This document shows, piece after piece, positions 48,317 to 57,970 of a DNA stretch of 64,000 nt. The notes beneath the pieces are model-generated. The model did no database searches and had not been told where the DNA came from. It saw nothing but the letters and a program-made list of their open reading frames with translations. Numbering within the stretch: the first letter of the stretch is position 1; the number at the start of each line of letters is the position of its first letter. The stretch lies in contig JAAHII010000002.1 in the NCBI GenBank assembly GCA_010671905.1, positions 186,001 to 250,000 of the forward strand, in the 5' to 3' direction. Source of the stretch: Leptolyngbya sp. SIOISBB (GTDB taxonomy: Bacteria > Cyanobacteriota > Cyanobacteriia > Phormidesmidales > Phormidesmidaceae). Position numbers and translations under genes: made by a program.

Positions 48317-48994
48317 TTAAAATTCACCTGGCATTGGAAGATGCACATACCTTGCATTGGCATGCTCTCGCTCCATGTATTTGATTTTAGGCGAGGCATG
48401 CTGTGCCGTTAAATTGGCCGCAGCAAGGAGTGCTACGTGGTTAGCCGTTGCCCAAAATAAGTTAATCTCACGAACACTATGCTCACGGTAAAGGTGTCTG
48501 CAGGAAGCAACGATGTCTTTGACTAATTCCATTGCTTCCTGAGAGCTGGAAATTTTACCAGTCTCGATCCAGAGCAAAGGAAGAGCAGACACTGCCTGAC
48601 GTGCATCCTGCATGTAATCCATATTCCCAATACCCAAGGCGATCTCTGGTTGGTTTTTACTTAACTCGCCATCAATTAATTTGGCACGATTAGGATTTCC
48701 ACCAGGTAACGGTGCAAATCTTTCTTGGCCTTGGTTGGTCACCACATTCCCAAATCTGTCATAACCAAAAAGGTCTATGTTATTTGTCCTATCAAAATAC
48801 CTACCAATCGCCCAAGCCAAACCTGTCTGAGCATTGCTGAGAACCACAACTTTACAAAAATCTTGGCGTAACAGGCCGAGAGCATTTGACAGCGCCTTGC
48901 CCATTGTTTGAGCCATATCGTCCCAGTCTGGACCTGTGAGAGTTTCCCCTTTCTGTCGCAATCCTAAGTCAGGGCGGAAGGTGCCTACAGTCAT
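48317..48994 (-). CDS. Stand-alone SAVED-like protein (candidate cyclic-oligoadenylate sensor)
   Basis: 225 residues, last gene of the type III operon, 19 bp after the Cas7-insertion gene. Two similar alpha/beta halves are visible: CKVVVLSNAQTGLAWAIGRY with DLFGYDRFGNVV, and REINLFWATANHVALLAAAN with KIKYMEREHANARYVHLP. This arrangement is that of SAVED domains, which bind cyclic oligonucleotides in CBASS and type III CRISPR. No nuclease, TIR, protease or membrane part is fused. It could signal to a partner elsewhere, or be a sponge. Family call is by pattern only. Confidence 0.55.
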   Translation of the reverse strand: MTVGTFRPDLGLRQKGETLTGPDWDDMAQTMGKALSNALGLLRQDFCKVVVLSNAQTGLAWAIGRYFDRTNNIDLFGYDRFGNVVTNQGQERFAPLPGGNPNRAKLIDGELSKNQPEIALGIGNMDYMQDARQAVSALPLLWIETGKISSSQEAMELVKDIVASCRHLYREHSVREINLFWATANHVALLAAANLTAQHASPKIKYMEREHANARYVHLPMPGEF

Positions 48995-49013
48995 AATAAT
49001 GATTTACATAGCC

Positions 49014-51485
49014 CTACTTTTTCCTCTTTTTTATAGGCCTATTATTTTCACGTTTGGATTTATTTGTAGTCGTCAATGATTTGCTTGAGCCTGATTTACT
49101 ACGCTGTAAGGCTTTTGTAGTCTGATCAGACTTAGCTTCCGAGCGTGGATTGAGAGGCAAACTATCCCCACTGACTAAGGTAGGTAAACTAAAGCGATCT
49201 CCTTGCTCATTTTCCGTAAACCATTTGAAGTTTTCTCCTTGCGGATCAGGCTTACCATTTTTATCCGGGTTCCAAGGATAGTGAATAGGCAAGCCATCGT
49301 CAAAACCTTTTACTGCTCTGGTGAAAGCCTTAATAAAGGATGTGGAGTCGAATGGCTTACTGTACGCTTGGGCCACAGCATTTTGATACTCAGAAATGCA
49401 GTTAACGTGATCAAAAAATGGCTTATCTAAGCTCTCAAAAGTTCGGTAAAATGTTTCCCATTGTTGCCCCATTCTTAAATCAGAAGCATTAAAGTCTGCT
49501 TCCATTCGCACACTGCCAAAACCTAGAGGTTTTCCATATCCCAAGCGATGGTAATGTTTCTCTGGCAGTTTGAGTAACCACAGCAGTGCACCGAGTTCAA
49601 TAGTTGATAAGTTGTTGACGTCAATATCAAATTGAAACTGAGTTCCAGGATTCACCCAGCCAGTAGTTGATCGGTTTTGAGAATCCCGCTCTCCGTTAGG
49701 ACGACGATATTCCTGATAATAGCCATCAACTTCTTGGTTTGTTAAATCTTCTTCAGGATTTGCCCAGTAGCTTTCTGGTAGATCATTGTGGTGAGGATAT
49801 ACTTTTCGACCTCTTAATCCTCGCTTCTTACTCTCATAGCCATATTCTTTGCCCTCCTCTTGCCCAAGCGGTGTGCCATTTTTATCTTCTGCAGCATAAA
49901 ACCTAGTTTGAGAATTTTGGGGTTCCCCCAGAATAGCTAGGGGAACTGCTGACAAGCTAAATTTTCTAATAGCATCCTCCTGAGAAGAAAAGCACTCAAG
50001 GCTGTGAATGCGTAGATGCCCCTTATAAGACCCTTTACCCTTTTGATTGACCCAGCCAAATACTCGGTCCGCTGGCGAGAGAGCATTTCTATTCGTAGCA
50101 GGCTGTAAGGTTGTCGGTAGTAAGTCAATAGGCTTTTGGTCATACAATCGCCGAGAGATCGTTACAGGTTGTATAGCAACAACATCTTCAGAAGTAATCG
50201 CGCTGTTCAGATCACAATCTTCTGCCAACTCCACATAGCAGAGAATACCCACTCCTAACTTAAGCTGATTTTTATCATAAATATGGCGTGACCAGGCTGG
50301 ATCTCCAGGCCCATCTCCTCTATATTTGTCATACGGGACTCCATCAATATCTCGTTTCTCAAGATCTTTTTTATGGACTTTCTGATAATCCGAAATCAAG
50401 TTTTCCCAGAGTTCATTAATCTTGTCATCTATTTCGATATAGGGGTCATTATTGTTTTCAATAAAAACCCTCTCATTTTGCTTCTTACCATTGCCAATAT
50501 TTAGATTAGTGACAAGAACCCATCCTGTTTTCCAATCAGTGCCCGGAGAGCTACCTACTGTCCAAGCTCGAATTGAAGATACTTTCTTGGTGCCATTCTT
50601 AGTTATTTTAATCTTGACATACACATGATCTCCATGCTGAGGCAAGGCCCCGGAGGAATACTTTATGTTTGTGAAAATGCGTCCTTGTTTGTCATAACGG
50701 GGTAGGTTAGCTCCATCAAGCAGTCTGAGAAATAAACTGTTTGAACCTGCTAGCTTTTCAACACGGGCAGGCTTTACTTTTGTTCCGTCCCGAGCAGGCA
50801 GTCGATAAGCTAGTCGAGCATCATGCTTCTCGAAGACCGATAAGCGAGAGTTAGTGATAGCTTCATAAGCCGATCGCAACATGCCCTTAATCGAAGTCGG
50901 CGGCAAGTAAGGCTTACCATCGGCACCCATTCTGACAGGAAAAGTTTTATGTCCATTGCCGTCTTCGGTCATTTCAGCCGCATCGGGAATGAGCAGCGGC
51001 GTTACAGTTGTGAGCTTCACAGCAATGCGGCCAGTCCAGTGATTAGGTAGGTAGCGACCATGACCGACAGGTTTGAGATCGCCTAGCTCACCCGTCACCT
51101 CGTTTCTAGGCAGTGCCGGGACAAAGTTATAGGGATTATGAAAATGCTGAGAATCAACCTTTTTCGGCTCCTCTTGTGGCCGAGATCGCTCTAGAGTCGC
51201 TTCAGCAATTTTGGGCTCTTCTCTATCCCATTGCTGGCCGACTGTCCAAATACGGTAAGGGTCGTTGTTATCATTACGCTCAAATTCAACATTGACACCG
51301 TTAAGACTTGCTAGATCCTTTTTCTTTAGATTCATCAATGCCAACGACAACCAATCATCTGCGAATTCAACTCTGACAGTCTTAGTTTGCTTGGGATTTA
51401 AGCATTCAAGTTTCAGAAAAGTACGCTTTTTCTTTTTAGGACCTTCTGTAACGAGGATCAGCTTGCCAGTTTTGATCGCCATCAT
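49014..51485 (-). CDS. Type III-Dv Cas7 with insertion (TIGR03986-type RAMP)
   Basis: 823 residues. The RAMP part has YLPPTSIKGMLRSAYEAITN, NHWTGRIAVKLTTVTPLLIP and the glycine-rich loop KHYHRLGYGKPLGFGSVRME. A long N-terminal basic region (KKKKRTFLKLECLNPKQTK) and a large mid insertion enlarge it well beyond a normal Cas7 (about 300 residues), and it ends in a very basic tail (KSKRENNRPIKKRKK). It matches the Cas7-insertion subunit described for type III-Dv effectors. Start overlaps the stop of the Csx19 gene. Confidence 0.8.
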   Translation of the reverse strand: MMAIKTGKLILVTEGPKKKKRTFLKLECLNPKQTKTVRVEFADDWLSLALMNLKKKDLASLNGVNVEFERNDNNDPYRIWTVGQQWDREEPKIAEATLERSRPQEEPKKVDSQHFHNPYNFVPALPRNEVTGELGDLKPVGHGRYLPNHWTGRIAVKLTTVTPLLIPDAAEMTEDGNGHKTFPVRMGADGKPYLPPTSIKGMLRSAYEAITNSRLSVFEKHDARLAYRLPARDGTKVKPARVEKLAGSNSLFLRLLDGANLPRYDKQGRIFTNIKYSSGALPQHGDHVYVKIKITKNGTKKVSSIRAWTVGSSPGTDWKTGWVLVTNLNIGNGKKQNERVFIENNNDPYIEIDDKINELWENLISDYQKVHKKDLEKRDIDGVPYDKYRGDGPGDPAWSRHIYDKNQLKLGVGILCYVELAEDCDLNSAITSEDVVAIQPVTISRRLYDQKPIDLLPTTLQPATNRNALSPADRVFGWVNQKGKGSYKGHLRIHSLECFSSQEDAIRKFSLSAVPLAILGEPQNSQTRFYAAEDKNGTPLGQEEGKEYGYESKKRGLRGRKVYPHHNDLPESYWANPEEDLTNQEVDGYYQEYRRPNGERDSQNRSTTGWVNPGTQFQFDIDVNNLSTIELGALLWLLKLPEKHYHRLGYGKPLGFGSVRMEADFNASDLRMGQQWETFYRTFESLDKPFFDHVNCISEYQNAVAQAYSKPFDSTSFIKAFTRAVKGFDDGLPIHYPWNPDKNGKPDPQGENFKWFTENEQGDRFSLPTLVSGDSLPLNPRSEAKSDQTTKALQRSKSGSSKSLTTTNKSKRENNRPIKKRKK

Positions 51486-52063
51486 TTCACCTCCAGCTTC
51501 ACCAAGCGTTCTTCAATCACAGCAAAGTTGCCATACTTATCAGCAACGGCCAAATATTCCAGCGTTTTGAGATACACTCGCTGTTCCTGCAGAAAAGACT
51601 GTGCTACGGGAATATCGAGTTTACCAATGCGAGCTTCTGCCAGTCTCTGCCAGCCCTTGTCATTAGAGAAATCTTCTACCCTTTCGCCCCACAAAAGGTA
51701 TTGCTGCGCTAAAGATTCACACGACTTCGCTTCGATGTGTGTAAACCCTGCTGCACTGATTTCTGACTCGACCACCAGTGCAGCACGACCGGAAGCATCT
51801 AGCTCATTGAGCCAGCGCAGTTCACAGTTTTCATTGAAAATACGCGCCTCAAAAACGCTATCAAGACTAATCTTATTTGCGCTTGCATCACGCAAGGTCC
51901 CGCCTAGGTCTAGACGAGCTAACACACAGGCTTGGGGGGAATATAGCAGGGCGGTTGCCTCTTGTAGGACAGATTTACAGGAGTTGATTGCGTCACCCAA
52001 TGGCAGTGTTTCGTAAGCATGATAGCTGTGCAATGTGGTTGCCTGAATATCTTGAGTCATCAT
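51482..52063 (-). CDS. csx19: Csx19 (TIGR03984-type) small subunit
   Basis: 193 residues. LARLDLGGTLRDASANKISL, FEARIFNENCELRWLNELDA and ARIGKLDIPVAQSFLQEQRV fit Csx19, a small protein found with type III-D effectors. No catalytic motif. Overlaps the genes on both sides by 4 bp (ATGA), so it is tightly coupled to its partners. Confidence 0.75.
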   Translation of the reverse strand: MMTQDIQATTLHSYHAYETLPLGDAINSCKSVLQEATALLYSPQACVLARLDLGGTLRDASANKISLDSVFEARIFNENCELRWLNELDASGRAALVVESEISAAGFTHIEAKSCESLAQQYLLWGERVEDFSNDKGWQRLAEARIGKLDIPVAQSFLQEQRVYLKTLEYLAVADKYGNFAVIEERLVKLEVK

Positions 52064-53670
52064 GCGACCTCCGGTTCGGCTTGATGATCAATCCAGCGTT
52101 GCCATGCTCCGGTTAAGTCAGACAGCAATGGTTCACCCAAGTTCAAGAGGTCTGGAGCGATGACCTTTTCTCCTGCCAATCCTTCGAGATCCTTGAGCCG
52201 AGAACATCGCGAGGTCATTTCGGTCACCTCAACGGTGCCCATGCCGCGATTAGTGCCATAGCCAATCGGGATTTTACGATTGGCGAAGTCGCGGAGAACG
52301 AGGAAGAGAAGGGCGATCGCGGGTTTAAGCAAACCAGAATGATGCCTTTGCAACCTGGCTACATCGAGTTTTAAGCCAATAGCTTCCCACTCTACGCCGA
52401 TGGGTTCTAACACGCTGTAGAGCATGCCGTCGGCGGCACCACCTGTCCAGCGATCGATGGCGACATGCATTGCAGGTTGGAGGGTATGAAACGGCTCCTG
52501 ATTGCCACCTAAAGCTTTTTCCAAAGCCTGCTTGAAGCTTTTAAACTCTTCAGTATCTTCTTTCTTAGCATTTTCAACGGCTGACCAATTTTCAGATGTC
52601 ATGGAGAGTTTGGCATAACAGTCGTCAATCGAAAGCAACCCCATTTGGCCTTCAGAATTTTTGGTTTTGCTCTTTTCAGCCGCCCCAAAAATGACATCCG
52701 TTAATGGAATCCGTTTCTTTCCTTTGACAAGCTGAAGCTGATCATTAAATTTGGGGTTGTTGTCTTTATCGGGGGGGATATCAATATCAAGGACTGTACG
52801 CAGGATGCGTTCGGCATGGGCACGGAGTAACCCTTTAATAGAACTGCCAGGAATAACAAATCGAACGCCAGAGTCAACCTGGCTCACGAGGGGCAACATA
52901 TCGATAGCAATGCCATCTCCCTCAGCCTTAACCATGACCGGGTCGCGAGGGTTCCAAGCAATCTCGAAAGTTAACTGTGCAGGAGATTGATAATTCCCAG
53001 GTCTCAGGTCTTTCCATTGTTTGCTGGTGCCATCGTTCAACAGGGTATTAAAGAGGCCATCCGCGTTACTCAGGTTTTGCTGATGAATAACAATTTGCTC
53101 TAACTTGACTCGCCCCAAGCCCCGAGTTTTGGCAGCACCAATGCGAATGTCGCCAATCTCCAATGCCCGTAACAGCTGCCATACATTTGTCGGGTCTTCG
53201 TCCCTCTGACAGTCCAAAGTGATGTGGAGGGGAAAGCTGACCCCTTTGGGCAAAATGGCACGACTGTATTTGAACCGCTCGGCAGCGGCCCCGGTATGGC
53301 GATCGATGCCAACGCCTTCTCGAATCTCAATGGATTGTCCCTTTCCTAGCCTGATCTCGGCATCATCAACGATGATAAAGCTGGCATGGCCTTTGTCTTT
53401 TTCCTGAAAACCCCAGAGCTGATTGATGGGATGATCAGGGCTTTTCAAGCTATTTGTATTCCCTTTAGGATTATCTTCGCTGAACGGTTTACTCATCCAA
53501 TCCCGCAAGGCTCCAGCTAAACTGGTTCCAGGAATGTAGTAATAGCCGCCACCATTGATTGCCAAGGCTAGATCAGTATCGGCATCACCGCCCATACCAC
53601 CCACATGGATGGGTGTTTCTGCGGTTAGAGTGCCGTTAATTTTCCATCGGGTCTGAATTTTTCTTGCCAT
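52060..53670 (-). CDS. Type III-Dv Cas7-2x (two fused Cas7 domains)
   Basis: 536 residues with two RAMP units. Unit 1: INGTLTAETPIHVGGMGGDA, YYIPGTSLAGALRDWMSK, GAAKTRGLGRVKLEQI. Unit 2: FVIPGSSIKGLLRAHAERIL, DRWTGGAADGMLYSVLEP, IPIGYGTNRGMGTVEV. Acidic residues near DALTDL-like loops could provide target-RNA cleavage, as in other Cas7 proteins. It forms part of the effector backbone. Starts 2 bp after the preceding stop. Confidence 0.85.
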   Translation of the reverse strand: MARKIQTRWKINGTLTAETPIHVGGMGGDADTDLALAINGGGYYYIPGTSLAGALRDWMSKPFSEDNPKGNTNSLKSPDHPINQLWGFQEKDKGHASFIIVDDAEIRLGKGQSIEIREGVGIDRHTGAAAERFKYSRAILPKGVSFPLHITLDCQRDEDPTNVWQLLRALEIGDIRIGAAKTRGLGRVKLEQIVIHQQNLSNADGLFNTLLNDGTSKQWKDLRPGNYQSPAQLTFEIAWNPRDPVMVKAEGDGIAIDMLPLVSQVDSGVRFVIPGSSIKGLLRAHAERILRTVLDIDIPPDKDNNPKFNDQLQLVKGKKRIPLTDVIFGAAEKSKTKNSEGQMGLLSIDDCYAKLSMTSENWSAVENAKKEDTEEFKSFKQALEKALGGNQEPFHTLQPAMHVAIDRWTGGAADGMLYSVLEPIGVEWEAIGLKLDVARLQRHHSGLLKPAIALLFLVLRDFANRKIPIGYGTNRGMGTVEVTEMTSRCSRLKDLEGLAGEKVIAPDLLNLGEPLLSDLTGAWQRWIDHQAEPEVA

Positions 53671-53672
53671 GT

Positions 53673-56150
53673 CTACGCGGCCTCCCCATCCTGAGTTTGT
53701 TTCTCTGCTTGTTTCTCGGCATCTTCGAGGGCTCGTTTCTGCGCTCGAATCATGGCATCAACAAGCGTCCGAATGGCTTCAGCCCAGAGTTCTGACTTCA
53801 GCTCTTCAACTCCGTTCGCTGTAATCACCAATTTGTCTAAATTGAGTGGCGAAACCGTTGAGCCGTCTAAATCAAGTCTCAAGCAAGACCATACGATTTT
53901 GGGGTCTTCTACTAAAGAACGAATTTTATTGATTCCGTCCTCGGTTTTCTGCCATTTTTCTTTTCTATTAGCAACACTTTCGAGAGCAGCCAGCCAGCTT
54001 GTGACTTTTCCTACATCGTCTTGGGTTTGCAGCTTGAGAAACACTGATCGCAATCCCCCAAGCTGACTCATAGACGGCTGACTTGTGGGGGAGGAGTCCT
54101 CTTCATTCCCTTGAGTAATTTTGATGCCCAGGATCTCTTCTCGTTTTAGGGCATCACTGGCAATGGTCAATGCCTGATTTGTGATTGCTTCTCGCCATGC
54201 TGCTTTTTCAATGGTTCGAGCATAGTTAAAGGATGAATCATCAGGGGGGATAGCGGGTGCAGGAATTGATTTTTCAGCTTCAGGATCAAGCTTTTTAAGT
54301 TTTAGACTAGATAGCTGCTTCATCAACAGTGGGTCGTTAAAACACAGTTGTCCATACCCTTCTGCGCAGCGATCGCCGATTCCTTTCGCTGCCAATTCTG
54401 CCAACTTCTCAGGCTTGATGTCCTCATTTACCTCATAAACAGTACAGCTCCCAGCCTGCCAGCCCAACATGGAAGGACGAGGCAGCCCCCAGCGCACCTG
54501 CCAGGATTCAGTCCGATGCGATCGCATCATCAAGGACAGTAAATCTTGCTGTGTGCGTTCGTCAGTTTTCCATTCTTGTAGTGCGCCTTCCGGCAAATCC
54601 AACGCCTGCTCCAATGCTTGTTTAAAGTCATCGGGATGCGTCGTCGGGTTCAGTCGCTCATCCCGTAGCAAAACATCTGATAAAAACCACACATAAAGCA
54701 GCTTGTCGGCCTGTTTAGAAGGTTGAATTATCTCCGGCTGCTGGGCTGCAATTTTGACAACCCCATACTGATCTTTTTTAGATTGACCGATGCGAACTTT
54801 ACCTTTAAGGTTTTCCCACCAATTTTGGGCGGCGGCATCTAAATGTTCTTTAATACTCTTGGGCAGGTGCAGTTTAGCTTTTAGGAGAGTCCTTGCTGGA
54901 ATCGCCTGATAGCTATAGACGCCGCCAATATCGCTGGTGGGGCGCTGTACATCGTCTTTAATCGTGTTGTGGGTGGATAGTTCTAAAGAGACCGTCTTAT
55001 AATCAGGCAAATGCGAACCATCAAAGTCGCCGATGTAGCCACCTCGCTCCCCTTTGAGTTGAATGTCTTGTGGTTCTGGTTCGTGGAAGCGGTTGTAAAC
55101 TCCCTGCCCTTCACTAAGCCCACCACCCAGCTTTTCACCGAATAAGCAAAAGGGGGTAGGACGTCCCGCTTTCCCTGTCATCTCAATCGTGGCGTTGGTG
55201 ATGATAAGGTCGCCACGGGAGATCGCCTGACTGACATTGAGCTGGTCACCCAACTTTTGGTGTAGATATCGCAGAAAGTAACGACCGGGAATATAGTCTA
55301 GGCTTTCAACCACGTTGCCAACCGTGCGCTTGGGTAAGACAACAGGAGATTGGGTTGTCATCGTAAGTGAAACGGTATACCAGGTGGAGTCAGCTTCAGG
55401 ATTTTGAGCATTGTTGTTAGAGAGCTTTCGCGGTTTCCACTCAGGAGGCGCAGCAATATCTTGATAATTCTCTTTTAGCCATTGGATGCCTTTCTGTCCG
55501 TCTCCTTCGGCATCAGTAATCGTAATCTTGCAGGTACCATTACCCCGGCGACGCTTACCCCCCAATCGTTCCACCATTTTTGCTCCGGCAATCAAGAGCG
55601 CATAAGCAACCTTCTTATTGTCATCAGGTAGATCTCGATAGTCTGAAAAATCTAAGTTGCTTTCTGCTGTCAGAACTGCGCCCATGCGGACGACTTCTTC
55701 AAAGCGAAGGTAATCGGGTTTTGCGGATCCCGTTTTCCCATCAATGGCAACACCGGGTTTGATGAATGCGATCGCGCTTGTCAGATGCTTGTTCACCTTT
55801 AGGGCTGCGTGCAGATCCGGTTCCAAATAAGCGGAGCGAATGGAAAGCACCGCCGGCCGAGGTTCCGTTTCAATTGCGCCTTGAGTTAGGGTGGGCTGAT
55901 CGCCAAACAAAAAATTGATCCAGCCATGCCAGCGTCCTCGTTCGTTTCCATTATCCAGGGCCAACGCTACTTGTTCGCAACCATCGCGCAAAATACCCGT
56001 TAAGGTTTTTGCAGGAAGATAGGGTAAATTATCTGCATCACGCTGCACTAAGCTATCTATTTCACCCCGCCCCAAACCGGAGCCCACATGCCAATCGCTG
56101 GTCATGGTGACTTGAATGGTGAACAAATCTGTAGGAACCACTAAACTCAT
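53673..56150 (-). CDS. Type III-Dv Cas7-Cas5-Cas11-like fusion (Csx10-type)
   Basis: 825 residues. N-terminal Cas7-type RAMP: MTSDWHVGSGLGRGEIDSLV, LPYLPAKTLTGILRDGCEQV, GKRRRGNGTCKITI. Middle Cas5/Csx10-type RAMP: SLTMTTQSPVVLPKRTVGNV, SLDYIPGRYFLRYLHQKLGD, GIGDRCAEGYGQLCFNDPL. The C-terminal about 180 residues are helical (AAWREAITNQALTIASDALK, WAEAIRTLVDAMIRAQKRAL) like the small subunit Cas11. Three domains in this order is the signature subunit of the III-Dv effector. ATGA overlap with cas10. Confidence 0.8.
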   Translation of the reverse strand: MSLVVPTDLFTIQVTMTSDWHVGSGLGRGEIDSLVQRDADNLPYLPAKTLTGILRDGCEQVALALDNGNERGRWHGWINFLFGDQPTLTQGAIETEPRPAVLSIRSAYLEPDLHAALKVNKHLTSAIAFIKPGVAIDGKTGSAKPDYLRFEEVVRMGAVLTAESNLDFSDYRDLPDDNKKVAYALLIAGAKMVERLGGKRRRGNGTCKITITDAEGDGQKGIQWLKENYQDIAAPPEWKPRKLSNNNAQNPEADSTWYTVSLTMTTQSPVVLPKRTVGNVVESLDYIPGRYFLRYLHQKLGDQLNVSQAISRGDLIITNATIEMTGKAGRPTPFCLFGEKLGGGLSEGQGVYNRFHEPEPQDIQLKGERGGYIGDFDGSHLPDYKTVSLELSTHNTIKDDVQRPTSDIGGVYSYQAIPARTLLKAKLHLPKSIKEHLDAAAQNWWENLKGKVRIGQSKKDQYGVVKIAAQQPEIIQPSKQADKLLYVWFLSDVLLRDERLNPTTHPDDFKQALEQALDLPEGALQEWKTDERTQQDLLSLMMRSHRTESWQVRWGLPRPSMLGWQAGSCTVYEVNEDIKPEKLAELAAKGIGDRCAEGYGQLCFNDPLLMKQLSSLKLKKLDPEAEKSIPAPAIPPDDSSFNYARTIEKAAWREAITNQALTIASDALKREEILGIKITQGNEEDSSPTSQPSMSQLGGLRSVFLKLQTQDDVGKVTSWLAALESVANRKEKWQKTEDGINKIRSLVEDPKIVWSCLRLDLDGSTVSPLNLDKLVITANGVEELKSELWAEAIRTLVDAMIRAQKRALEDAEKQAEKQTQDGEAA

Positions 56151-57871
56151 CCTGCCACCTCCGGTTCGCTCTCATTATCTGTTTCCGCATTCTTGAAAAA
56201 CTCCATCGCATCTAACGCATCTAGAAATGATGTTTCGTGAGTACCGTCATTAGTCAAATGAAACAGGGAGTCTTCTGATTCTTTGAACGGTTTTAAGTCA
56301 TATCGCTGCTGAATTAGCTGATATTGGGAGTCGGCTGATTTTTTGTCGATTAGCAGAGCCGTCCGCAACGCATGGCTTTGACTACTGGAAACCGGAGCCT
56401 TATTTAGCTGATTGGATTGCGCATTTTTCAAACATTTGATGCGATCACTCAGCAAACTCCAGCGATGAGCCTCTGCCCAAAGGTAACCATCAGCCTCCTT
56501 TAAACATTCAATATTGGTGACCACATAGGGCCGATGGAAAAGTTGAACATTAGTTTCAGGTTTTAGCCTGTCACGGATATCTCCCAAATTGACGTTGCTG
56601 GTGTCGTAGAGGATATGAAAATCAATCGCAGAACAGGGAAAGGGAGTATTCTCATCTTTTTTCTGAGTGACTTTTTTCTTGACCTCTTTAGCTGACTGAA
56701 TCAGCTTTTCTGCCAGTTCATAAGCTACAGAGAAGGGAAAGTGACGTTTAACAACGGCAACCCCAGCGCAAGCCGAGAGCCGAGGGACACCGAAGGCTGC
56801 TTCAGCGATCGCCCGAATGCCATCATGATTTTCCGTTTGTGTTTCAAATTCTCGTAAGAAGATTTTGGTGAATTCGAGGGCATAGTGCCCATCGCAAACA
56901 ACAGTTAAGTCGTCACCACCGATAATTAACGGAACAATAGGAGCAAGCTCTCGACTCTTCTTATCTGACTCTTTTGGAAAAACATTGAGAGCTTTTTTGA
57001 AGGCAGCTTCGGTACATTCGTCTAAAGCCAGCGAAAACTTGCGATACTGCTCAATATAGTTACGGTTACTCTTATCGTCTCCAATATAGTTTTCAAAATT
57101 CAGGAAAATCTGACCCAGTCCATTGCCGTCCGCATGGACGATCGCCAACCATGACCGTTTTTCTTCTTCAATATCATCATCACTAAGCAATTGATCGATT
57201 TGAGCTTTAAGGCGTGGATCTAGCTCAGTTAGTCTGTCTTTGGCCGCTTTAGCTTTGCTGCGTTTTGACACGCTGACTTGAGAAATGGCAACTTTCTGAG
57301 TGCCAATCTTTTCAAGCTTTGTGGCTGGCAAACCACTAATGGCACAACTGGAAACAATAGGCAAACGGAGGAAGCGATTTTCGGGCGAGGGACGACGCGA
57401 TCGTGCTCTTTCAAATTGCTTGTAAACTTGTACGACAGCTTTAGCTAACGAGCCATCTGCTTGCCAATCATCAATTTTTACATAAACTCCGGAAACGTCT
57501 AAACCAGGGGCAGAAACTAATGCCTTACGAGTGACCGATTGAATGATTTCTTGAGCTTTTGCCTCTTCTCTAGTCAACAGAAATGCTTTGCCAGAGGCTG
57601 CAGTAATTACTTCTACTGGCTTCGCAAGGGTCTCATCCTCAATAGAAGGATTCTTTTGAGAATCCCTCAATAGCTTTCTGACTCTTGCTGAATTTTTCCA
57701 AATTCTCAGGATTTCCTCGTCATTAATGACACCAACAGCTTCCAGAATCCACTTTGTTCCTGCTTGATAAGTCAGCTCAGAAGCGCCGACATTTTCTCTT
57801 AACTTGTTAGTCGAAAAGATATAGTTCTGGTTGCCAGATGTTTCGATCAAAACAAGATATGCATTATCCAT
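56147..57871 (-). CDS. cas10: Cas10, with intact GGDD cyclase motif and no visible HD nuclease
   Basis: About 574 residues from ATG at 57871; a TTG at 57880 is the alternative start. Features: ETSGNQNYIFSTNKLRENVG (first palm), WLAIVHADGNGLGQIFLNFE, and VPLIIGGDDLTVVCDGHYAL with the catalytic GGDD, then SACAGVAVVKRHFPFSVAYE. The usual N-terminal HD nuclease is not seen, so DNA cutting is unlikely while cyclic oligoadenylate synthesis is expected. Short for Cas10. Lies about 100 bp after the Csx3-AAA gene and overlaps the next gene by ATGA. Confidence 0.9.
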   Translation of the reverse strand: MDNAYLVLIETSGNQNYIFSTNKLRENVGASELTYQAGTKWILEAVGVINDEEILRIWKNSARVRKLLRDSQKNPSIEDETLAKPVEVITAASGKAFLLTREEAKAQEIIQSVTRKALVSAPGLDVSGVYVKIDDWQADGSLAKAVVQVYKQFERARSRRPSPENRFLRLPIVSSCAISGLPATKLEKIGTQKVAISQVSVSKRSKAKAAKDRLTELDPRLKAQIDQLLSDDDIEEEKRSWLAIVHADGNGLGQIFLNFENYIGDDKSNRNYIEQYRKFSLALDECTEAAFKKALNVFPKESDKKSRELAPIVPLIIGGDDLTVVCDGHYALEFTKIFLREFETQTENHDGIRAIAEAAFGVPRLSACAGVAVVKRHFPFSVAYELAEKLIQSAKEVKKKVTQKKDENTPFPCSAIDFHILYDTSNVNLGDIRDRLKPETNVQLFHRPYVVTNIECLKEADGYLWAEAHRWSLLSDRIKCLKNAQSNQLNKAPVSSSQSHALRTALLIDKKSADSQYQLIQQRYDLKPFKESEDSLFHLTNDGTHETSFLDALDAMEFFKNAETDNESEPEVAG

Positions 57872-57970
57872 ATTGCTCAATCCATTCTCTACTCTTGCCT
57901 CCTAATGAGGGCAAGTCTTGCCAATCCAAGACTTCGATCTGGCGATCTCGTCTCTGCAAATACGAATCAT